A stretch of DNA of 64,000 bases, from NCBI RefSeq assembly GCF_001605885.1, contig NZ_LRPE01000038.1:99102-163101 (forward strand), in the 5' to 3' direction. The position numbers and the translations under genes are program-made. Numbering within the stretch: the first letter of the stretch is position 1; each line of letters starts with the position of its first letter. Source of the stretch: Acinetobacter lactucae (lineage in GTDB: Bacteria > Pseudomonadota > Gammaproteobacteria > Pseudomonadales > Moraxellaceae). Positions 49,549-59,005 of this stretch are shown one piece after another. The notes beneath the pieces are model-generated. The model ran no database searches. It was not told where the DNA came from and worked only from the letters and a program-made list of their open reading frames with translations.

Positions 49549-50355
49549 ATGAAATATTATATTTATCCGTGTTCAGCTCAAAAAGATGCCCCTTATTTGA
49601 TTTTCTCATCTGGGTTAGGTGGTCATGCTAGTTTTTGGAGCCCACAACTTGAATCGTTGAGTACGCATTTCAACATCGTGACTTATGACCAAGAAGGCTG
49701 TCACCAAGACAGTGCTTTATTACCTGCACACTACCATATGTGTGACATGGCAAATCAAGTACTACACTTATTAGAACATCTTCAAATTCATGAATTCCAT
49801 ATGATCGGGCATGCTTTAGGCGGCATCATCGGAATGGAACTCTCAAAACAACTGCAATCTAGCTCAATTACCATGCTCAGCCTTACACTGATTAATGCGT
49901 GGGATGAACTAGATGCCCATACGCAAAAATGTTTTGATGCCCGTATCGCATTGTTAGCCTCTGCGGGCGCTGAAGCCTATGTGCGTGCACAGGCATTATT
50001 TTTGTATCCTCCTGTATGGATTTCTCAGAATCATAGCCATATTAAAAATACCGAAGATATTCAACTCCAAGGCTTTCCACCCAAGACAAATGTCTTTGCC
50101 CGACTCAAGGCATTAATGCATTTTGAATTACAGGCAGAGCACGTACAGGCACTACAAGACACTGCAATTCATATCGTTGCCAATCAAGATGATTTTTTAG
50201 TTCCTGTACATAAATCACAAGATCTTTTTACCAAACTCGGTCATGGTCAACTCTGCATTTTACCCTCGGGCGCACACGCCTCAACAGTGACCGAACCCCA
50301 ACAACTAAATCAAACTTTCATTCAATTTTTCCATAGCATTAAGGCCTTATCATGA
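49549..50355 (+). CDS. rutD: RutD, aminoacrylate hydrolase
   Basis: Alpha/beta-hydrolase of 268 residues. It aligns by eye with E. coli Rut[43 protein letters not shown] (nucleophile-elbow position is Ala, as in E. coli RutD), [10 protein letters not shown], and [10 protein letters not shown] with a terminal [11 protein letters not shown]is. RutD speeds conversion of aminoacrylate to malonic semialdehyde in uracil breakdown. It overlaps rutE by 4 bases. The weak ribosome-binding site before the ATG lies inside the operator. Confidence 0.9.
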   Translation: MKYYIYPCSAQKDAPYLIFSSGLGGHASFWSPQLESLSTHFNIVTYDQEGCHQDSALLPAHYHMCDMANQVLHLLEHLQIHEFHMIGHALGGIIGMELSKQLQSSSITMLSLTLINAWDELDAHTQKCFDARIALLASAGAEAYVRAQALFLYPPVWISQNHSHIKNTEDIQLQGFPPKTNVFARLKALMHFELQAEHVQALQDTAIHIVANQDDFLVPVHKSQDLFTKLGHGQLCILPSGAHASTVTEPQQLNQTFIQFFHSIKALS

Positions 50356-50939
50356 ATACAAAAACATTAAATATTTTAGATCAACTGTTTTTAGAAGCTA
50401 GAACCCACAGCACGTGGTTAGACAAAGCCGTCAGCCCTGAGCAAATTCAGCAGATTTATGCCTTAGTCAAAATGGCACCAACTTCTGCCAACTGTAGTCC
50501 TGCTCGTTTTGTATTTTTAACAACACCTGAAGCTAAACAAAAACTCAAGCCAGCATTATCATCTGGCAATGTAGAAAAGACGATGACAGCTCCTGTCACT
50601 GTTTTGGTTGCAACCGATGCAAAATTTTATGACAAACTGCCAGAATTGTTTCCTTATGCCGATGCAAAATCATGGTTTACATCCAGTGAAACAATGGCTC
50701 ATGATACTGCTTTTCGAAATAGCTCATTACAAGCAGCATATTTGATTATGGCATGCCGTAGTTTAGGTTTAGATACAGGTCCAATGTCTGGTTTTGACGC
50801 GAAACAAGTGGATGAGCTATTTTTCGCAGGGACAAACCATCATATTAATCTCATTATTAATATCGGCTATGGCGACCCTCAAAAAGTTTATACTCGCCTC
50901 CCCCGTTTAAATTTTGAAGAGGCTTGTCGGGTGGAATGA
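50352..50939 (+). CDS. rutE: RutE, malonic semialdehyde reductase
   Basis: Nitroreductase-family protein of 195 residues matching Rut[85 protein letters not shown] (pieces). In E. coli RutE, with YdfG, reduces malonic semialdehyde to 3-hydroxypropionate. The start overlaps rutD (ATGA). A terminator follows, ending the rutDE unit. Confidence 0.92.
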   Translation: MNTKTLNILDQLFLEARTHSTWLDKAVSPEQIQQIYALVKMAPTSANCSPARFVFLTTPEAKQKLKPALSSGNVEKTMTAPVTVLVATDAKFYDKLPELFPYADAKSWFTSSETMAHDTAFRNSSLQAAYLIMACRSLGLDTGPMSGFDAKQVDELFFAGTNHHINLIINIGYGDPQKVYTRLPRLNFEEACRVE

Positions 50940-50997
50940 GTTATTAAGTCCATAACACCCTCTTCAATCTCAAAAGAGAAATACCTTAGATCTACAC

Positions 50998-51022
50998 GGC
51001 GACTTCAATGTCGCCTTTTTTT
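50998..51022 (+). terminator. Terminator after rutE
   Basis: Stem GGCGAC / GTCGCC with TTCAAT loop and T7. Confidence 0.9.
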
Positions 51023-51131
51023 ATTCTGCTATTTTATAAAATTGGATGTAATACACCTTCCAAAAGTAAAATTGATCAAATGATGCACAATGAAGCAAAT
51101 TAGTTCCTCCTTGGTGCATAATCGCATTATT

Positions 51132-51149
51132 TTTTACCATTTGATAAAA
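51132..51149. promoter_or_regulatory. RutR-like operator before rutA
   Basis: TTTTACCATTTGATAAAA, the exact reverse complement of the site before rutD. It lies about 50 bases upstream of the sigma-54 promoter. Confidence 0.65.
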
Positions 51150-51200
51150 ATTATACCAAACAATAAATACAAGATATTGATAAATATTTAAATATTAAAG

Positions 51201-51218
51201 TTGGCACGCGCTATGCAT
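51201..51218 (+). promoter_or_regulatory. Sigma-54 promoter of rutA
   Basis: TTGGCACGCGCTATGCAT carries the -24 GG (TGGCACG) and -12 GC elements at the correct 10-base spacing (consensus TGGCACGNNNNTTGC). Only the first T of TTGC differs. Predicted start is near 51226, about 75 bases before the rutA ATG. This fits nitrogen (NtrC) control, as known for E. coli rut. Confidence 0.8.
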
Positions 51219-51301
51219 TATTAAAAATACAAACAAATACTGAAAATTATATCTTTTATAGCTTTCAGTTCGACTTCCTAAACTCACGATGGGGAATCAA
51301 G

Positions 51302-52420
51302 ATGAAGATCGGCGTTTTTTGTCCAATTGGAAATAATGGCTGGCTGCTTTCAGAAAATGCACCGCAATATAAACCTACCTTTGAGTTAAACAAACAAATT
51401 GTACAACGTGCTGAACACTACGGTTTTGACTTTGCACTTTCCATGATTAAGTTACGTGGTTTCGGTGGCAAAACTGAGTTTTGGGACTATAACCTTGAAA
51501 CATTTACCCTCATGGCAGGTCTCGCTGCTGTCACCAGTAAAATCCAAATTTATGCAACCGCTGCAACATTAGTCATGCCTCCTGCAATTGTGGCACGTAT
51601 GGCATCGACCATAGATTCGATTTCTAACGGTCGGTTTGGACTAAACGTCGTGACCGGATGGCAAATGCCTGAATATTCCCAAATGGGTATGTGGCCTGGC
51701 GATGAATATTTTGCTAAGCGCTATGACTACTTATCTGAATATGTTGAAGTTTTACGTGAACTTTGGGCAACAGGAAAATCAGACCTAAAAGGCGAGTTCT
51801 TCCAGATGAATGATTGTCAGGTCAAACCACAGCCTCAAGCTGATATGAAAATTATCTGTGCAGGACAATCAGATGCAGGTTTAGCTTTTTCCGCAAAATA
51901 TGCCGACTACAATTTTGTTTTTGGAAAAGGTTTAAACACACCAACTGCCTATGCCGAAATTAATGACCGTTTAAAAGCTCAAACCGACAAAACTGGACGC
52001 AATGTACAGACCTATGTGTTGTTTATGGTAATTGCTGCCGAAACAGATGAAGCTGCAATGCAGAAGTGGCAACACTATAACGATGGTGCGGACATGGAAG
52101 CTATTCGTTGGCTACAAGATCAAGGTGCAAAAGATAAAGTGTCTGGCACTGACACCAATATTCGCCACATGGCCTCTAGCCTTTCTCCCGTCAATATCAA
52201 TATGGGCACCATTGTTGGCTCTTTTAAAAATGTCGCAGAAATGCTCGATCAAATTTCCGAGATTAAAGGGACAGAGGGAATTTTGTTGACCTTTGATGAC
52301 TTTTTACAAGGCGTAGAAGATTTTGGTCAACGTATTCAACCGCTCATGAAATGTCGTGAAAGTGTCGTTACCGAACTGAAAGAGCAAGCCGAACCAACTG
52401 TTTTGGAGAAAAGCGCATGA
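51302..52420 (+). CDS. rutA: RutA, pyrimidine monooxygenase
   Basis: Luciferase-like FMN monooxygenase of 372 residues. The N-terminus [30 protein letters not shown], the [35 protein letters not shown] region and [18 protein letters not shown] are characteristic of RutA. It opens the uracil ring with FMNH2 from RutF to give ureidoacrylate. A GGGGA ribosome-binding site precedes the ATG; the stop overlaps rutB by 4 bases (ATGA). First gene of the rutABCFG unit. Confidence 0.96.
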   Translation: MKIGVFCPIGNNGWLLSENAPQYKPTFELNKQIVQRAEHYGFDFALSMIKLRGFGGKTEFWDYNLETFTLMAGLAAVTSKIQIYATAATLVMPPAIVARMASTIDSISNGRFGLNVVTGWQMPEYSQMGMWPGDEYFAKRYDYLSEYVEVLRELWATGKSDLKGEFFQMNDCQVKPQPQADMKIICAGQSDAGLAFSAKYADYNFVFGKGLNTPTAYAEINDRLKAQTDKTGRNVQTYVLFMVIAAETDEAAMQKWQHYNDGADMEAIRWLQDQGAKDKVSGTDTNIRHMASSLSPVNINMGTIVGSFKNVAEMLDQISEIKGTEGILLTFDDFLQGVEDFGQRIQPLMKCRESVVTELKEQAEPTVLEKSA

Positions 52421-53169
52421 ATGAAATGTCTAATATTGTGTGTGCTGAATTCACGGCACAGATTGGTACAGGCAAAGTGTTGAAAGCCGAACCTGAATAT
52501 ATTCAATTAGCAGCAGAACAAACTGCGCTTGTTGTCATTGATATGCAAAATGCCTACACCTCTTTAGGTGGGTATTTAGATTTAGCAGGTTTTGATGTGT
52601 CAAAGACTAAACCTGTAGTCGAAAATATTAAAAAGGCGATTGATGCTGCACACAGTGCAGGGATTCAGGTCATCTATTTTCAAAATGGCTGGGATAAGGG
52701 CTACGTCGAAGCTGGTGGTTTAGGCTCACCAAATTTTCATAAATCCAATGCCTTAAAAACCATGCGTAAACGCCCCGAATTACAAGGCCAACTTTTAGCT
52801 AAAGGCGGTTGGGACTTTGCTTTAATTGATGAGTTACAACCTCTCCCACAAGACATCATTCTTGAAAAGCCACGTTATAGCGGTTTCTTTAACACGGCGC
52901 TCGACAGCATTTTACGTGCCCGTGGCATTCGTAATTTAGTCTTCGTTGGTATTGCCACCAATGTCTGTGTTGAGTCGACCTTACGTGATGGTTTCTTTTT
53001 GGAATATTTCGGTGTTGCACTTAAAGATGCTTGTTATCAAGCCGGACCTCAAGAGGCTCATGACTCAGCCCTATATAACATTAAAACTTTTTTTGGATGG
53101 GTATCTGACACCAATAGTTTTATTGAAACCTTTAGTTCGGCATCAACATTGCTACAGCAATCTGCCTAA
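52417..53169 (+). CDS. rutB: RutB, ureidoacrylate amidohydrolase
   Basis: Isochorismatase-like hydrolase of 250 residues with catalytic Asp42 (VVIDMQNAY), Lys in EKPRYSGFF and nucleophile Cys184 ([10 protein letters not shown]), the triad of this family. It cleaves ureidoacrylate to carbamate and aminoacrylate. Overlaps rutA, 33 bases before rutC. Confidence 0.96.
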   Translation: MNEMSNIVCAEFTAQIGTGKVLKAEPEYIQLAAEQTALVVIDMQNAYTSLGGYLDLAGFDVSKTKPVVENIKKAIDAAHSAGIQVIYFQNGWDKGYVEAGGLGSPNFHKSNALKTMRKRPELQGQLLAKGGWDFALIDELQPLPQDIILEKPRYSGFFNTALDSILRARGIRNLVFVGIATNVCVESTLRDGFFLEYFGVALKDACYQAGPQEAHDSALYNIKTFFGWVSDTNSFIETFSSASTLLQQSA

Positions 53170-53202
53170 CTCATACATTTAATTTTATCTAATTTTTTTG
53201 AT

Positions 53203-53598
53203 TTGGAGCATCTTATGTCTAAACAAATTGTTATTCCTGCAGGAACATCCCTACCACTTGCACCCTATGTTCCTGCAACCAAAGCAGACAATATTGTGTA
53301 TGTCTCAGGCACATTGGCTTTTGATGAAAATAATAATGTGGTCTGTATTGGTGATGCTGCAGGACAAACTCGCCATATTTTAGAAACAATCGAAAAAGTG
53401 ATTGAAACTGCGGGTGGCACCATGGATGACGTAACGTTCAATTCCATTTTCATTAAAGATTGGGCGGACTATACCGCAGTGAATACGGTATATGCAGAAT
53501 ATTTTCCGGGTGACAAACCTGCTCGCTTTTGTATCCAGTGCGGCTTGGTGAAACCCGATGCCTTAATTGAAATTGCATCGATTGCCCATGTGGGATAA
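53203..53598 (+). CDS. rutC: RutC, RidA/YjgF family protein
   Basis: RidA-type protein of 131 residues: [39 protein letters not shown] and [23 protein letters not shown], with the conserved ligand-binding Arg in the last block. RutC assists aminoacrylate formation or disposal in the rut pathway. The alternative start at 53198 frame is an overlapping shadow. In frame and close to rutB. Confidence 0.95.
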   Translation: MEHLMSKQIVIPAGTSLPLAPYVPATKADNIVYVSGTLAFDENNNVVCIGDAAGQTRHILETIEKVIETAGGTMDDVTFNSIFIKDWADYTAVNTVYAEYFPGDKPARFCIQCGLVKPDALIEIASIAHVG

Positions 53599-53694
53599 AC
53601 GATGTCAATGATAAAAACCTTTAGCATCATAACTGATGTGATGTTTTAGCCTCGATTCATTGTGATGATCATGTATCGGGGCTGGAGAGCAATC

Positions 53695-54255
53695 ATGCAA
53701 AAAAGAGAAGAGAAACAGGTTTTAACTCCATCTGCTATTCAGCAGGCTCAAACATGCTCAACACATTTAGAAGTAGATCAGCATACTTTTAGACAGGGTA
53801 TGGCCAATCTTGGAGCAGCAGTGAATGTCATCACGACGGATGGACCTGCTGGGCAAGCTGGTTTTACAGCATCCGCGGTATGTAGCGTAACCGATACGCC
53901 ACCGACACTATTGGTTTGTCTCAACCGGTCGGCATCAGTGTTTAATACTTTTAAACAAAACGAGGTGCTTTGTGTCAATACACTGGCCGCTCATCAAAGT
54001 ACGCTATCTACAATATTCGGTGGAAAAACACCAATGCCAGAACGCTTTGCTCATGGGGAATGGAGCAAGCTACTCACTGGTTCTCCAATTTTGAATGAGG
54101 CATTGGTGTCATTTGATTGTGAAATTGTACAAAGCATGAGTATCGGGAGTCATGATGTCTTGTTTTGTTCGGTCAAAGCAATGAAACACCAAAGTGGGCT
54201 TAATGCACTTATGTACTTCAACCGCAATTATTGCGAATTACAAACAGCATGCTAA
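53695..54255 (+). CDS. rutF: RutF, flavin reductase
   Basis: NAD(P)H:flavin oxidoreductase of 186 residues from the ATG at 53695, chosen for its GGAG box 8 bases upstream; the longer ATG at 53662 has none. Landmarks are [48 protein letters not shown] and FNRNYCELQ. It supplies reduced FMN to RutA. Note that a RutD and RutE homologue are not between RutC and RutF as in E. coli. Confidence 0.93.
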   Translation: MQKREEKQVLTPSAIQQAQTCSTHLEVDQHTFRQGMANLGAAVNVITTDGPAGQAGFTASAVCSVTDTPPTLLVCLNRSASVFNTFKQNEVLCVNTLAAHQSTLSTIFGGKTPMPERFAHGEWSKLLTGSPILNEALVSFDCEIVQSMSIGSHDVLFCSVKAMKHQSGLNALMYFNRNYCELQTAC

Positions 54256-54286
54256 TGCAGATAAAAAATGAAAAAGAGGATCTGTT

Positions 54287-55639
54287 ATGCGAACAAAAGA
54301 ATCTTGGTTTCCTAAATTTAAGCCGCACACAGGTAATTTAGAAACTCCCGTACAAATTGATGAATATCTTCCTCCCGGTAAAAGCATTGTTTTGGGGTTA
54401 CAACATGCTTTTGCTATGTTCGGAGCCACTGTTTTAGCTCCGTTACTCATGGGCTTTGATCCGAACCTCACCATTTTTATTACAGGTATTGGCACTATCT
54501 TGTTCTTTTTAATTACTGGTGGACGCATGCCAAGCTACCTTGGATCAAGCTTTGCATTTATTGGTGCAGTCGCTGCCGCCACAGGCTATGCAGGGGTTGG
54601 ATCAAATCCAAATTTAGCTGTGGCGCTTGGTGGCACAATCATTTGTGGTTTGATTTATGCCTGCATCGGTTTAATTGTCATGAAAACTGGAACTGCATGG
54701 ATTGAAAAACTCATGCCACCCGTGGTCACTGGTGCAATTGTCATGATTATTGGTTTAAACCTTGCACCTGTAACAATTAAAAGCGTTTCGACAAATAGCT
54801 TTGACATGTGGATGGCGGTCATTACCATTTTGTGTATTAGTGCCGTTGCCGTTTTTACAAGAGGTATGGTTCGCCGCCTTCTATTACTTATCGGACTTAT
54901 CAGCGCTTATTTTATTTATTTCCTACTCACCAATATTTTGGGGTTCGGCAAACCCATCGATTTTAGTGCAATCAGTCAAGCGGCATGGTTTGGTCTACCA
55001 ACTTTTCATTCACCTGTCTTTGATGCCAAAGCTATTTTATTGATCGCACCTGTTGCGATTATTTTGGTTGCTGAAAACTTAGGGCATTTTAAAGCTGTTT
55101 CTGCCATGACAGAACGCAATTTATCTCCATATATGGGACGCGCTTTTTTTGCAGACGGTATCTGTACAAGTTTATCAGCTTCTGTTGGTGGTACAGGTAT
55201 GACGACTTATGCCGAAAATATTGGCGTGATGGCGGTAACTAAAGTCTATTCCACCACTATTTTTGTGGTTGCGGGACTATTTGCAATTCTACTCGGCCTT
55301 TCTCCTAAATTTGGAGCAATCATTAGTACCATCCCTGTTGCTCTATTAGGCGGTGCATCCATTGTTGTCTTTGGCTTAATTACTGTAGCTGGAGCAAAAA
55401 TCTGGATCGATAACAAAGTTGATTTCACCCAAAATAGTACGTTAATTATTGCAGCAGTCAGCCTGATTATGGGTGCTGGCAATTTAAGTCTACATATTGG
55501 GCCATTTGACTTAGGAGGTATTGGAACTGCGACACTTGCAGCAATTGTTCTTAACCTATTACTCAACAGAACAGAAAAATCTCAGAGCCAATCTATTGAA
55601 AAGTCAGTAGAACCGCTTAATTCTGTCCCACATCTCTAA
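54287..55639 (+). CDS. rutG: RutG, pyrimidine permease
   Basis: NCS2/UraA-type nucleobase transporter of 450 residues with about fourteen hydrophobic segments. PGKSIVLGLQHAFAMFGATVLAPLLMGFDPN (pieces) at the N-terminus, PSYLGSSFAFIGAV, and VAENLGHFKAV with the nucleobase-binding Glu are diagnostic. It imports uracil or thymine. It starts 31 bases after rutF. Confidence 0.95.
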   Translation: MRTKESWFPKFKPHTGNLETPVQIDEYLPPGKSIVLGLQHAFAMFGATVLAPLLMGFDPNLTIFITGIGTILFFLITGGRMPSYLGSSFAFIGAVAAATGYAGVGSNPNLAVALGGTIICGLIYACIGLIVMKTGTAWIEKLMPPVVTGAIVMIIGLNLAPVTIKSVSTNSFDMWMAVITILCISAVAVFTRGMVRRLLLLIGLISAYFIYFLLTNILGFGKPIDFSAISQAAWFGLPTFHSPVFDAKAILLIAPVAIILVAENLGHFKAVSAMTERNLSPYMGRAFFADGICTSLSASVGGTGMTTYAENIGVMAVTKVYSTTIFVVAGLFAILLGLSPKFGAIISTIPVALLGGASIVVFGLITVAGAKIWIDNKVDFTQNSTLIIAAVSLIMGAGNLSLHIGPFDLGGIGTATLAAIVLNLLLNRTEKSQSQSIEKSVEPLNSVPHL

Positions 55640-55654
55640 GTCTGGAGAAATTCC

Positions 55655-56527
55655 TTGATTCAAAGTGTTTCATTTATCGGTTTAGGAGCAATGGGATGGC
55701 ATATGGCTTCCCATTTAACCCAAGTATGTAGCCAAGTCTATGTTTGGAATCGTACTTTCGCAAAAGCTAAGCAACATGAACAAACCTTTGGTACACAAGC
55801 TGTAGACCTGACACAAGCTCTACAAGCAGATATTATCTTTTCATGCCTACCGACTAACCAAGATGTAGAAAATTTAATTACGGGTTCTCAACTAAAACAA
55901 GGCTGTATTTGGGTAGACTGCACTAGCGGTGTGCCAGAGACGGCAAGAAAACTCAGCCAACAGCTCAAATTAAACGGAGTTGATTATTTAGATGCACCAG
56001 TTTCGGGTCAAACGATTGGAGCTGAACGAGGAACTCTCACGGTAATGGTCGGAGGTGACGAGTCTGCTTTTAAAAGAGCAAAACCAATCATTCAAGCGTT
56101 TGCTAATTTAGTTGAATATGTCGGCGAAAGTGGTGCTGCCTTTGCAGTAAAAGCCATCAATAACACATTAATGGCAACACATCTTTGGGCGCTAGCAGAA
56201 GGATTAAGTATCCTTAAATCTCAAGGCGTAAATTTACATTCCGCAATGAACTGCATTAACCACTCTAGTGGCAAAAGCAATGTTTCAGAACACATCATGA
56301 TGCAACGTGTTTTAAGCCGCAAATTTGAAAAAACTTTTGCATTAGATTTATTACAAAAGGATATTGGGATTGCACTAAATCTCGTTACTCAAAATAATTT
56401 GGAACTTCCAGCTTTTAGTTTTATTCAGCAACAGTTTAATCAGATTTCCAAACCCGATGCACAACAAGTCGATTTTTCAGCCATAGTTAAATTACTGGAA
56501 CAGCAAAACCAACTAGAGCTATGTTAG
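55655..56527 (+). CDS. 3-hydroxyacid dehydrogenase linked to the rut operon
   Basis: NAD(P)-dependent beta-hydroxyacid dehydrogenase (3-hydroxyisobutyrate/tartronate-semialdehyde reductase group), 290 residues. Visible: Rossmann motif GLGAMGWHMASHL, substrate motif DAPVSGQTIGAERGTLTVMVGGD and catalytic Lys in AVKAINNTLMA. Start is a TTG with GGAG 7 bases upstream. It begins 15 bases after rutG, so it probably belongs to the operon. I infer it processes malonic or methylmalonic semialdehyde, alongside RutE; this is not part of the E. coli rut operon. Confidence 0.85.
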   Translation: MIQSVSFIGLGAMGWHMASHLTQVCSQVYVWNRTFAKAKQHEQTFGTQAVDLTQALQADIIFSCLPTNQDVENLITGSQLKQGCIWVDCTSGVPETARKLSQQLKLNGVDYLDAPVSGQTIGAERGTLTVMVGGDESAFKRAKPIIQAFANLVEYVGESGAAFAVKAINNTLMATHLWALAEGLSILKSQGVNLHSAMNCINHSSGKSNVSEHIMMQRVLSRKFEKTFALDLLQKDIGIALNLVTQNNLELPAFSFIQQQFNQISKPDAQQVDFSAIVKLLEQQNQLELC

Positions 56528-56530
56528 TTA

Positions 56531-56556
56531 AGAGTAGGTCACGTGACCTACTCTTT
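56531..56556. terminator. Bidirectional terminator after the rut operon
   Basis: Perfect 24-base palindrome AGAGTAGGTCAC/GTGACCTACTCT, followed by TTTTAT on the plus strand. It separates the dehydrogenase gene from the convergent SRPBCC gene. Confidence 0.75.
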
Positions 56557-56575
56557 TATAAGAAAGTAGGTGACT

Positions 56576-57025
56576 TTATTGATCTGGAATTTCAGCCTCA
56601 ATCAATAAAGTAAGCAAAGATAGGGATTCTTGCCAACCCAAATAGCAGGCCTCTACAGGAATAACTTCTGGTATTCCTTCTTGCGTAATATGCACTTCTG
56701 TACCTACCAATACACTTTTTAAGGTAATAGTCACCTGCATAGTCCCAGGTAAATTTGGGTCATCGAATTGATCGTTGTAGCGAATTAGTTCATTTGGAAC
56801 TAATTCAACATATGTTCCACCAAAAGCGTGTGTTGAACCTGTCGAAAAATTGGTAAAACTCATTTTGTATGAGCCACCAACATTTGCATCAAAACTATGA
56901 ACTTTGGCAGTAAAACCATGAGGCGGCAACCACTTTACTAAAGCATCTGGATCTAAAAATGCCCGATAGACTCGCTCGGCTGGAGCCTTAAATACGCGAT
57001 GAAATTTCACTGTTCCTGTTGCCAT
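56576..57025 (-). CDS. SRPBCC/AHSA1-like protein
   Basis: Protein of 149 residues from the second ATG (57025), which has AAGGAG 6 bases upstream. AHSA1/START-like fold landmarks: VKFHRVFKAPAERVYRAFLDPDALVKWLPPHGF at the N-terminus and EVHITQEGIPEVIPVEACYLGWQESLSLLTLLIE (pieces) at the end. Members bind hydrophobic ligands or act with ArsR regulators; no ligand predicted here. Single gene. Confidence 0.85.
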   Translation of the reverse strand: MATGTVKFHRVFKAPAERVYRAFLDPDALVKWLPPHGFTAKVHSFDANVGGSYKMSFTNFSTGSTHAFGGTYVELVPNELIRYNDQFDDPNLPGTMQVTITLKSVLVGTEVHITQEGIPEVIPVEACYLGWQESLSLLTLLIEAEIPDQ

Positions 57026-57242
57026 CATATTCTCCTTATTTTAATTTCCTTAAAATTATTGAAATTATCGTTATTAGCTTAAACCTTCCGATTTATCCAA
57101 ACGTATATTTTTGGTGTTTTTTTAAACAAAAAAGCTTTCTTCGAGAGAAAATCAAATTACGAAAACTATGGCTGATTTTTTAGTAAAAATGGAGCAAAAT
57201 AGTCAACAATCATAAAGAAACATATTGAATTTGAGATTAATC

Positions 57243-57965
57243 ATGAGTCTGCTCGCTTTCTCCTCATATGCTTTAAACGGTGTAGATGCACAAAAGTTTT
57301 TACAAGGCCAAGTTACTGTAGATACTGAACGTTTAGCTGAAAATGAAACTCGCTATACAGCTATTTGTGATCTTAAAGGTCGTATTCACTTTGGCTTATG
57401 GCTAAAGAAGATTAATCCTGAAAGTTTTGAAATTGTAGTTACTCAAGATCAAGCTGAAGAGTTTGCCAAACATATTAAAAAGTATGGTGCCTTTTCAAAA
57501 ATGGCCTTAAGTGAACAAGGCATTGTGTTCCCAAAAGTGGTGAATCATCAAACTGAATTCACTACTGCTGAAACTGATATTTCAGAATGGCAAAAACAAG
57601 CCATTATGACTGGTCAAGCTTGGATTACACAGGCAACCGAACATGAATTCCAGCCACAAGAATTACGTTTACATCAACGTGAAGGCGTCAATTACGATAA
57701 AGGTTGTTATTTAGGTCAGGAAATTGTGGCGCGTCTTTGGTTTAAAGCAAAACCAAAACACTGGTTACATCTGGTTCAGGGTACAGGTGAAGCGCCTGCT
57801 TCAGCAACTCAATTAAATAACGACGTTGAAGTCGTCAATAGTATTGCAAATGATCAAGGTTATCTTGCTTTAGTTGTTGCTAAACCTGCTGCTCTACAAG
57901 AGTTGGGGCTTCAAGTTCTTGAGTTACCAGAAGCTTTAAGTGGCGACGTAGCAAGACCACAATAA
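57243..57965 (+). CDS. ygfZ: YgfZ/GcvT-type tetrahydrofolate-binding protein
   Basis: Protein of 240 residues from the ATG at 57243 (MSLLAFSSYALNGVDAQKFLQGQ), preferred over 57225. The YgfZ hallmark KGCYLGQEIVARLWFKAKPK (Cys in KGCYLGQE) is present. YgfZ helps assembly or repair of iron-sulfur enzymes using folate. The protein is shorter than E. coli YgfZ (about 326), lacking part of the C-terminal domain, but ends in a normal stop and has no sign of damage. Confidence 0.85.
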   Translation: MSLLAFSSYALNGVDAQKFLQGQVTVDTERLAENETRYTAICDLKGRIHFGLWLKKINPESFEIVVTQDQAEEFAKHIKKYGAFSKMALSEQGIVFPKVVNHQTEFTTAETDISEWQKQAIMTGQAWITQATEHEFQPQELRLHQREGVNYDKGCYLGQEIVARLWFKAKPKHWLHLVQGTGEAPASATQLNNDVEVVNSIANDQGYLALVVAKPAALQELGLQVLELPEALSGDVARPQ

Positions 57966-57986
57966 TAACTTTTATTAGTTCAAACT

Positions 57987-58014
57987 GCCCACTGCTAAGT
58001 TAGTGGGCTTTTTT
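57987..58014 (+). terminator. Terminator after the ygfZ-like gene
   Basis: Stem GCCCACT / AGTGGGC with an 8-base loop and T6. Confidence 0.88.
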
Positions 58015-58111
58015 ATAGATACAAAACACTAATGATTTCATTAGATTAGAACGTCAATTTTTTAAGCTTTATATGCCATCATTAGCCCTGTTGAAATTAA
58101 AGAGAAAAAAG

Positions 58112-58822
58112 ATGAAAACTAAACTTGCTACACTCATGTTGAGTCTGGCTATTTTCGGTTCTGCTCATGCTGATGTTAAAACACTTGAACAAAATCTTAA
58201 GACGAATTATCCCGATTTGCCTGTAAAAGGTGTTTATCAATCTCCTGTACAAGGCATTTATGAAGTGTATACAAGCGGCCGTATTGTTTATACCAATCAA
58301 GATGCTAAATACTTTTTTGTTGGTAATTTAGTCGACATCAAACAACAAAAAAATATGACTGAAGAACGTATTGCCGAATTGGGTAAGATTGACGTTAAAA
58401 GCTTGCCATTAAATCAAGCGATTAAGTACGTGAAAGGTAAAGGCGAACGTACAATCTATGTTTTTAGTGACCCTGATTGCCCATATTGCCAGCGCCTAGA
58501 AGAAAATATGGCTGGGGTTGATAACGTAACGGTATATGTATTCCTTTATCCTCTCACCAGTTTGCATCCAAATGCTGAAAAAGTTTCAAATCAAATCTGG
58601 TGTTCAAAAAATCCAGCAGAAGCTTGGACAAACTATATGCTTAAGCGCAAATTGCCTACTAGTAGCAAGAGTTGCTCAAGCCCAATTCAGAAAAATATCG
58701 CTTTAGGTCAAAAACTAAATATCGATGGAACACCTACCCTGTTCTTGCAAGATGGCCAAAGACTTTCTGGCGTACCAACTGATGCCAAGCAAATTGAAGC
58801 ATTACTCCAATCAGCAAAATAA
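58112..58822 (+). CDS. dsbC: Periplasmic disulfide isomerase DsbC
   Basis: Thioredoxin-fold isomerase of 236 residues. Start at 58112 gives a clean signal peptide (MKTKLATLMLSLAIFGSAHA); the longer 58073 frame does not. N-terminal dimerisation domain (VKTLEQNLKTNYPDLPVKGVYQSP), then catalytic CPYC in SDPDCPYCQRLEEN near residue 122, a second Cys pair (IWCSKN, KSCSSP) and cis-Pro region DGTPTLFLQDGQRLSG. DsbC reshuffles wrong disulfides in the periplasm. Confidence 0.95.
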   Translation: MKTKLATLMLSLAIFGSAHADVKTLEQNLKTNYPDLPVKGVYQSPVQGIYEVYTSGRIVYTNQDAKYFFVGNLVDIKQQKNMTEERIAELGKIDVKSLPLNQAIKYVKGKGERTIYVFSDPDCPYCQRLEENMAGVDNVTVYVFLYPLTSLHPNAEKVSNQIWCSKNPAEAWTNYMLKRKLPTSSKSCSSPIQKNIALGQKLNIDGTPTLFLQDGQRLSGVPTDAKQIEALLQSAK

Positions 58823-58828
58823 CAATAT

Positions 58829-58865
58829 TACCCACTCCGTTACATGAATGTGAGTGGGTATTTTT
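58829..58865 (+). terminator. Terminator after dsbC
   Basis: Stem TACCCACTC / GAGTGGGTA with a 14-base loop and T5. Confidence 0.85.
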
Positions 58866-59005
58866 CTCCACAATTTGCCCAAAGTGCAGTGCTTTATATA
58901 CAAATCGGCTGTTTACTTTCAGCAATCAATATTTATGATGAGAAATTGAAACTATTCAATGCATCAATGGAATGATGTAGCTACGAAGTAAAAGGTTAAA
59001 AAGAA

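Larger units (their letters stand above)
50940..51301. other. Regulatory intergenic region between rutE and rutA
   Basis: About 360 bases without a gene. From left to right it holds the rutE terminator, an NtrC-like half-site region (TGCAC at 51084, TGGTGCA at 51112-51118), the RutR-like palindrome (51132-51149), a sigma-54 promoter (51201-51218) and the rutA ribosome-binding site (GGGGA, 51289-51295). Confidence 0.7.

Noticed and set aside
55246..55566. 106-residue frame antisense to rutG
   Set aside because: Shadow of the permease; no independent signal.
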